A DNA stretch of 10,511 nucleotides from Oscillospiraceae bacterium. Lineage in GTDB: Bacteria; Bacillota; Clostridia; UMGS1883. Below the pieces are notes generated by a model. That model had not been told where the DNA came from, did no database searches, and worked only from the letters and a program-made list of their open reading frames with translations. Position numbers and translations under genes: made by a program. Below, piece by piece: positions 7,589 through 10,511 of this stretch; the stretch's first letter is position 1; each line of letters opens with the position of its first letter. The stretch is from the NCBI GenBank assembly GCA_015069065.1, contig SVJI01000035.1, forward strand, positions 1 through 10,511, written 5' to 3'.

Positions 7589-8959
7589 GTGTTGAAAAAA
7601 TTATTTACACCGACCGATATGACGGTAGGCAGCCCATGGAAAGGTATAATTGCTTTCACGCTGCCCATGCTTATAGGAAATATTGCACAGCAGCTTTACA
7701 GTACAGTTGACAGTATCATTGTAGGCCGATATGTAGGAGATAATGCTCTGGCGGCTGTCGGAAGTGCGCTTCCGATACTTAATATGCTGCTCGTATTATT
7801 TATAGGCGTTTCAGTAGGGGCAAACATCATGGCTTCCCAGTATTACGGTGCGAGAAACAGAGAAAAGCTTTCAGGTGCCATCGGGACAAGCATTACCGTG
7901 ACGGCAATTTCCTGCGTATTTCTTATTCTCGTGGCAACACCGCTGATACGTCCTGTGCTTGTGCTGCTTAATACGCCCGAATCGATTCTCGATTGGTGTA
8001 CAGACTATCTTACCATATCGCTCGTTGGTATAGCAGGGATGGCATATTATAATATTTTAAGCGGTATTATACGCGGTATGGGTGATTCATTTTCAACTCT
8101 TATATACCTCTTGGTGGCAACCGTAATAAATACGCTTCTTGATATATTCTTTGTGGCAAAGCTTAATATGGGTGTCAGCGGTGTTGCACTGGCAACCGTT
8201 ATTGCACAGATGGTATCCTCTGTTCTGTGTCTTATTAAACTTTCAAAAATGAGCGAGGCCTTTGACTTCGGGCTTAAATATTTAAAACCGCAAGCCAGCT
8301 ACGTCAGGACATTGATAAGACTTGGCCTGCCGTCAGGAGCTACTCAGGCGATAATGTCCTCTGCCATGATTATAGTCCAATCCCTTACAAACCAGTTCGG
8401 AGAGCTTTTTATTGCTGCCAATGTAGTTATAATGCGCGTGGATGGATTTGCCATGATGCCCAATCTTTCTTTCGGTACTGCAATGAGTACCTATGCGGGG
8501 CAGAATGTAGGTGCAGGGCGTTATGACCGTGTTACGAAGGGCGCAAAACAGGGAACGATTATTGCAGTGTTGTGTTCAGCGGTTATAACACTGGCAATAC
8601 TTCTTTTCGGAAAAAATCTCATGGGTGTATTTACTGAAACAACGCAGCTTGTTGAGAGAAGCTACGAGCTTATGAAAATACTTGCAATCGGGTATATTGC
8701 CATGGCGGTTACACAAAGCTTGTCGGGTGTTATGCGTGGTGCAGGTGACACTATGACACCAATGTGGATATCCCTGATTACAACTGTTTTTATAAGAGTA
8801 CCCCTCGCTTACGGAATTTCTTATTTGACAAGGAGTCCTCAGCTCCCTGTAGGAAGAAGCGAGTGTATCCAGATTTCACTTGTAACATCATGGGTGTTGG
8901 GAGCATTGATTACCACACTGTTTTATGGTAAGGGTAAGTGGAAAAACAAGGCTATATAA
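7589..8959 (+). CDS. MATE family efflux transporter
   Basis: Integral membrane antiporter of the multidrug and toxin extrusion family, expected to export cationic or other small molecules using a Na+ or H+ gradient; the substrate is unknown. The 456-residue protein is hydrophobic throughout, with about 12 membrane segments in two homologous halves. The N-terminal half has LPMLIGNIAQQLYSTVDSII (25-44) and GRYVG..ALAAVGSA, followed by FIGVSVGANIMASQYYGARN (71-90). The second half repeats this logic with RLGLPSGATQAIMSSAMIIV and, later, AMSTYAGQNVGAGRYDRV. No signal peptide is expected. The GTG at 7589 is chosen because AAAGAGGT (7573-7580) lies 8 nt before it; the TTG directly after is the alternative. 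It is 22 nt behind cca and probably the last gene of the metF transcript. It could equally be a family member that exports a metabolite or peptide; context gives no substrate clue. Confidence 0.92.
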   Translation: MLKKLFTPTDMTVGSPWKGIIAFTLPMLIGNIAQQLYSTVDSIIVGRYVGDNALAAVGSALPILNMLLVLFIGVSVGANIMASQYYGARNREKLSGAIGTSITVTAISCVFLILVATPLIRPVLVLLNTPESILDWCTDYLTISLVGIAGMAYYNILSGIIRGMGDSFSTLIYLLVATVINTLLDIFFVAKLNMGVSGVALATVIAQMVSSVLCLIKLSKMSEAFDFGLKYLKPQASYVRTLIRLGLPSGATQAIMSSAMIIVQSLTNQFGELFIAANVVIMRVDGFAMMPNLSFGTAMSTYAGQNVGAGRYDRVTKGAKQGTIIAVLCSAVITLAILLFGKNLMGVFTETTQLVERSYELMKILAIGYIAMAVTQSLSGVMRGAGDTMTPMWISLITTVFIRVPLAYGISYLTRSPQLPVGRSECIQISLVTSWVLGALITTLFYGKGKWKNKAI

Positions 8960-9203
8960 AAGCGGGGGATGTAAAAAAAGTCCAGACCGCAAAAAGGCGG
9001 TTAATATACAGAATTAAGTGTGTGCAAAAACGGTAGAGTTTTATATTTTTGTTGAAAAATCTCATTTCATCGATTTTTCAGTAATTTTAAGCCTTTTTGC
9101 TACGAACAAACTTCGCCTCTCGACGTACCCCCGTACGCCTTCGGGTAACCCAAGCTACGCTTGGCTCAGTTTGTCCGTTCTGAATCATTTTTTCGATCCC
9201 CCC
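8960..9203 (+). other. Gene-free interval after the MATE gene
   Basis: No convincing coding sequence. A short stem CCGC(8987-8990)/GCGG(8997-9000) with an A-rich loop follows the MATE stop, but it lacks a T-run and is a poor terminator. The rest is AT-rich up to about 9090, then switches to the palindrome-rich element described separately. A 69-codon open frame from 9018 crosses the element and the terminator and is judged non-coding. Confidence 0.6.
9102..9178. repeat. Palindrome-rich folded intergenic element, possible interspersed repeat
   Basis: An outer stem pairs ACG-a-ACAAACT (9102-9112) with AGTTTGT-c-CGT (9168-9178), one mismatch. Inside are hairpins: CGTAC/GTACG with a CCCC loop (about 9124-9137), GGG/CCC with a TAA loop, and CCAAGC/GCTTGG with a TAC loop (about 9150-9164). 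Weaker flanking complementarity (TTCAG 9077-9081 with CTGAA 9180-9184; ATCGA 9069-9073 with TCGAT 9193-9197) suggests the unit may extend to about 9069-9197. The composition is much more GC-rich than the flanks. It lies just upstream of a bidirectional terminator between convergent genes, a typical place for small non-autonomous palindromic repeats. Only one copy is in the window, so the repeat status is inference; a structured RNA is an alternative. Confidence 0.45.
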
Positions 9204-9247
9204 AAAAAAGGTAGTGTGAAAAATTAGTTTTTCACACTACCTTTTTT
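9204..9247. terminator. Bidirectional Rho-independent terminator between convergent MATE and EamA genes
   Basis: A perfect 20-bp inverted repeat (9204-9223 with 9228-9247) around a TTAG loop: core GGTAGTGTG plus flanking A and T runs on both sides. It ends in T6 on the + strand and, read on the other strand, also ends in T6, so it can stop transcripts from both sides. It lies 7 nt beyond the stop of the - strand transporter gene. Confidence 0.93.
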
Positions 9248-9254
9248 ACATTCC

Positions 9255-10103
9255 CTATAACATCGCTATAAATATACCTGCCAGTACAACCCCTGTACAC
9301 ATGAGCTTGTAAAGAATGTGTTTCTCCTTAAACACCAGCCATCCTGTAAGAACGGTAACTATAACAGAGGATTGCTTGATTACCGTCATTAAAGTAACCT
9401 GACTGTCAGGACTTGCATTTGCTTCAAACAGTAATTTATCTCCTACTATGAGCGACAGACTCATGAGAGGTATCCAAATATTAGATTTTAAGCACTTTAC
9501 AGAAAATTTTTCCCTGCGCAGCAGAATTATGGCAGCATAAATTACAGCAGAGAAAAACATAAACCAAAACTGTAGCTGGGATGATTCCATGTACTGCATC
9601 AAAATTTTATCCATGGTACCCGATACTGCATTAAAGAAACAATTCAGCAGTGCGGCGATTAGAATCGGCGCAGTCATTCCTTTGGCAGAGGTGCTTTTCT
9701 TTAAATTGGCAAGTAACAGTCCGGCAATTACCACGCTTACACCTACTGCCTTTTGCAGTGTGAAATCTTCCCCTAAAACAAATACGCCCAACATGGTTGA
9801 AAATATCATTCTGGATAAATCCATTATTCCATACAGGCTGACCGACATGTTTTTGAGTGCCGCAAAGGCAAATAACCACGCAGTACATACAACTGCCGCC
9901 TTGACAAAGGAGTAAAATATGTAAATCGGCGCGAGAGAAAATGCACTGCGCGAGAAAGGTAATACCAGTAATACCCCGATAAGAGTATAAAAAAATAAGA
10001 TTTCAGCAGAGGAACTTTTTTTGAGGGCTGCTTTCTTCATGCCCTCTCTCGAACCTTTGAGAAAACTATATATAACTGTAAAAAAAATCCATGCATTATC
10101 CAT
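9255..10103 (-). CDS. DMT superfamily transporter, EamA family
   Basis: Predicted inner-membrane transporter of the drug/metabolite superfamily with about ten transmembrane segments; substrate unknown (relatives export amino acids or other metabolites). The 282-residue product has two EamA repeats, about 1-135 and 146-282, seen from matching ends: GVFVLGEDFTLQKAVGVSVV (106-125) with AGLLLANLKK, and GWLVFKEKHILYKLMCTGVV (254-273) with LAGIFIA. An ATG at 10103 is preferred: the longer frame from a TTG at 10121 would begin right at the predicted transcription start (TATAAT on the - strand at 10133-10128) with no room for a ribosome binding site, while the ATG has a short leader with a GGGGG run about 11 nt upstream, itself weak. 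Single-gene unit, convergent with the MATE gene. Confidence 0.85.
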   Translation of the reverse strand: MDNAWIFFTVIYSFLKGSREGMKKAALKKSSSAEILFFYTLIGVLLVLPFSRSAFSLAPIYIFYSFVKAAVVCTAWLFAFAALKNMSVSLYGIMDLSRMIFSTMLGVFVLGEDFTLQKAVGVSVVIAGLLLANLKKSTSAKGMTAPILIAALLNCFFNAVSGTMDKILMQYMESSQLQFWFMFFSAVIYAAIILLRREKFSVKCLKSNIWIPLMSLSLIVGDKLLFEANASPDSQVTLMTVIKQSSVIVTVLTGWLVFKEKHILYKLMCTGVVLAGIFIAML

Positions 10104-10127
10104 ATATTTTGTCGCCCCCAACGTGTT

Positions 10128-10155
10128 ATTATACTACTTTTTTGGGAAAAATCAA
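10128..10155 (-). promoter_or_regulatory. Sigma-A-type promoter for the EamA transporter gene
   Basis: Read on the - strand, TTGATT (10155-10150) and TATAAT (10133-10128) are separated by 16 nt. Transcription would start near 10121, leaving about 18 nt before the ATG at 10103. Confidence 0.7.
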
Positions 10156-10199
10156 GAGCAAAAACTTCTCTTATTAAAAATCATAAAAAAATATAAATG

Positions 10200-10230
10200 T
10201 TTAATAATTTTTTTTCTGAGGTACATAATA
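10200..10230 (+). promoter_or_regulatory. Possible promoter of the NQ-repeat small gene
   Basis: TTTAAT (10200-10205) and CATAAT (10224-10229) with an 18-nt spacer make a weak vegetative promoter. Read as TTAATA (10201-10206), 17 nt, CATAATA (10224-10230), it resembles a forespore sigma-F/G promoter, whose -10 is close to CATAMTA. The T8 tract within the spacer and the AT-rich surroundings make chance matches likely. Confidence 0.35.
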
Positions 10231-10236
10231 AAGGGG

Positions 10237-10246
10237 AAAGGAGTGA
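10237..10246 (+). promoter_or_regulatory. Strong ribosome binding site for the NQ-repeat small protein
   Basis: AAAGGAGTGA is close to the full anti-Shine-Dalgarno complement. Its AGGAG core (10239-10243) is 9 nt before the ATG at 10253 and only 4 nt before a competing out-of-frame ATG at 10248, which favours the 10253 start. Confidence 0.8.
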
Positions 10247-10252
10247 TATGAA

Positions 10253-10396
10253 ATGTCAGAACAGAGAAATCAGAACCAGAATCAAAACCAGAATCAGAAT
10301 CAGAACCAGAACGAGCAGATTACTCCAGGCAATATCAAGGGCAAAATCGATATTAACGATAAGCGCGAGCGTAAAGACGGCCCCGGCGGTAACTAA
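10253..10396 (+). CDS. Small NQ-repeat hydrophilic protein, 47 residues, function unknown
   Basis: ATG at 10253 to TAA at 10394-10396, followed in frame by a second TAA. The product starts MSEQR, runs through seven Asn-Gln pairs plus one Asn (residues 6-20), then EQITPGNIKGK and a charged tail ending DKRERKDGPGGN. No signal peptide, membrane segment or cysteine. Three points support it as real: the near-consensus Shine-Dalgarno at correct spacing; a very strong terminator 17 nt after the stop; and, within the repeat, base changes that fall only at third positions of this frame (AAT/AAC, CAG/CAA), which are silent here but would change residues in the competing frame. The protein is rich in Asn, Gln, Lys and Gly like some small spore or stress proteins, but I do not recognise a family and assign no function. 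Confidence 0.72.
   Translation: MSEQRNQNQNQNQNQNQNQNEQITPGNIKGKIDINDKRERKDGPGGN
10268..10312 (+). repeat. Hexanucleotide repeat encoding Asn-Gln pairs
   Basis: Seven and a half imperfect units of AAY-CAR encode (Asn-Gln)7-Asn in the small protein. Unit number could vary between strains by slippage, in steps of six that keep the frame. Confidence 0.85.
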
Positions 10397-10413
10397 TAAC
10401 TGAATCCCGAAAG

Positions 10414-10461
10414 AAAAACAGAGGGGTTAAAAAGTCTTGGCTTTTTAACCCCTCTGTTTTT
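10414..10461 (+). terminator. Strong Rho-independent terminator after the small gene
   Basis: A perfect 21-bp stem (10414-10434 with 10441-10461) with a 6-nt loop TCTTGG; the GC-rich core is CAGAGGGG/CCCCTCTG and the 3' arm ends in T5. It begins 17 nt after the stop of the small gene. The A-rich 5' arm means it could also work on the opposite strand. Confidence 0.9.
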
Positions 10462-10511
10462 GTTAGGGGATAGGAGAAAATGTTCTGGACTTTTTAAACA
10501 ACACCTTTCTT

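Noticed and set aside
8987..9000. Hairpin CCGC/GCGG just after the MATE gene as a terminator
   Set aside because: Only four GC pairs and no T-run afterwards; the perfect 20-bp hairpin at 9204-9247 is the credible terminator.
9018..9227. 69-codon + strand open frame after the MATE gene
   Set aside because: It starts at an ATG-less or weak site without a convincing ribosome binding site, runs through the palindromic element and half of the bidirectional terminator, and has a composition dictated by the repeats.
10197..10403. 68-codon + strand frame overlapping the NQ-repeat gene, including the ATG at 10248
   Set aside because: Its Arg/Ile/Thr-rich product is the +1 reading of the AAY-CAR repeat; third-position changes that are silent in the 10253 frame alter residues here, and the ATG at 10248 is only 4 nt from the Shine-Dalgarno core.
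10480..10497. Mini-ORF MFWTF with an AGGAG site 3 nt upstream of the purine run before the ATG
   Set aside because: Only five codons, right after a strong terminator, and it coincides with the 12-nt inverted repeat; no evidence for a leader peptide because the downstream sequence is cut off.

Overview
The window looks like an ordinary chromosomal stretch of a low-to-mid GC Gram-positive anaerobe of the Clostridia, probably an Oscillospirales/Ruminococcaceae-type gut bacterium. The evidence is the purine-rich AGGAGG/AAAGAGG ribosome binding sites, GTG and TTG starts, consensus TTGACA/TATAAT-like promoters, stem-loop plus T-run terminators, and the gene families present. The placement is an inference; no rRNA or tRNA gene is present to confirm it.

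Layout on the + strand: (1) the last ~50 codons of an unidentified protein, followed at once by a 16S rRNA pseudouridine synthase (rsuA type, 164-871); (2) a single-gene unit with its own promoter and terminator, encoding an MsmX/UgpC-type ATPase for carbohydrate ABC importers (987-2093); (3) a tight five-gene run from one promoter at about 2162-2190: metF (methylenetetrahydrofolate reductase), a stand-alone cobalamin-dependent methionine synthase reactivation domain, metH without that domain, a CCA-adding-type tRNA nucleotidyltransferase with an HD domain, and a MATE efflux transporter. Gaps between genes are 2, 4, about 28-46 and 22 nt. (4) A 295-bp gene-free region (8960-9254) with a folded palindrome-rich element and a perfect 20-bp bidirectional terminator. 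On the - strand, (5) a DMT/EamA-family transporter (9255-10103) points toward the MATE gene. (6) Divergent from it, on the + strand, is a 47-codon gene (10253-10396) with an (NQ)n tract, a near-consensus Shine-Dalgarno and a perfect 21-bp-stem terminator.

Functionally, metF makes 5-methyltetrahydrofolate, metH uses it with homocysteine to make methionine via methylcobalamin, and the small middle protein is expected to supply the reactivation activity fused to the C-terminus of E. coli-type MetH. No SAM riboswitch or T-box fits in the ~30-nt leader. The cca and MATE genes have no obvious link to methionine and may simply share the transcript.

I see no defence system, CRISPR array, prophage or insertion sequence. 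The points most worth a second look are the small NQ-repeat protein, whose frame is supported by synonymous codon variation; the apparent non-canonical (ATA) start of the tRNA nucleotidyltransferase; the palindromic intergenic element at 9102-9178; and the split methionine synthase with a C-terminal cysteine cluster on its reactivation partner.
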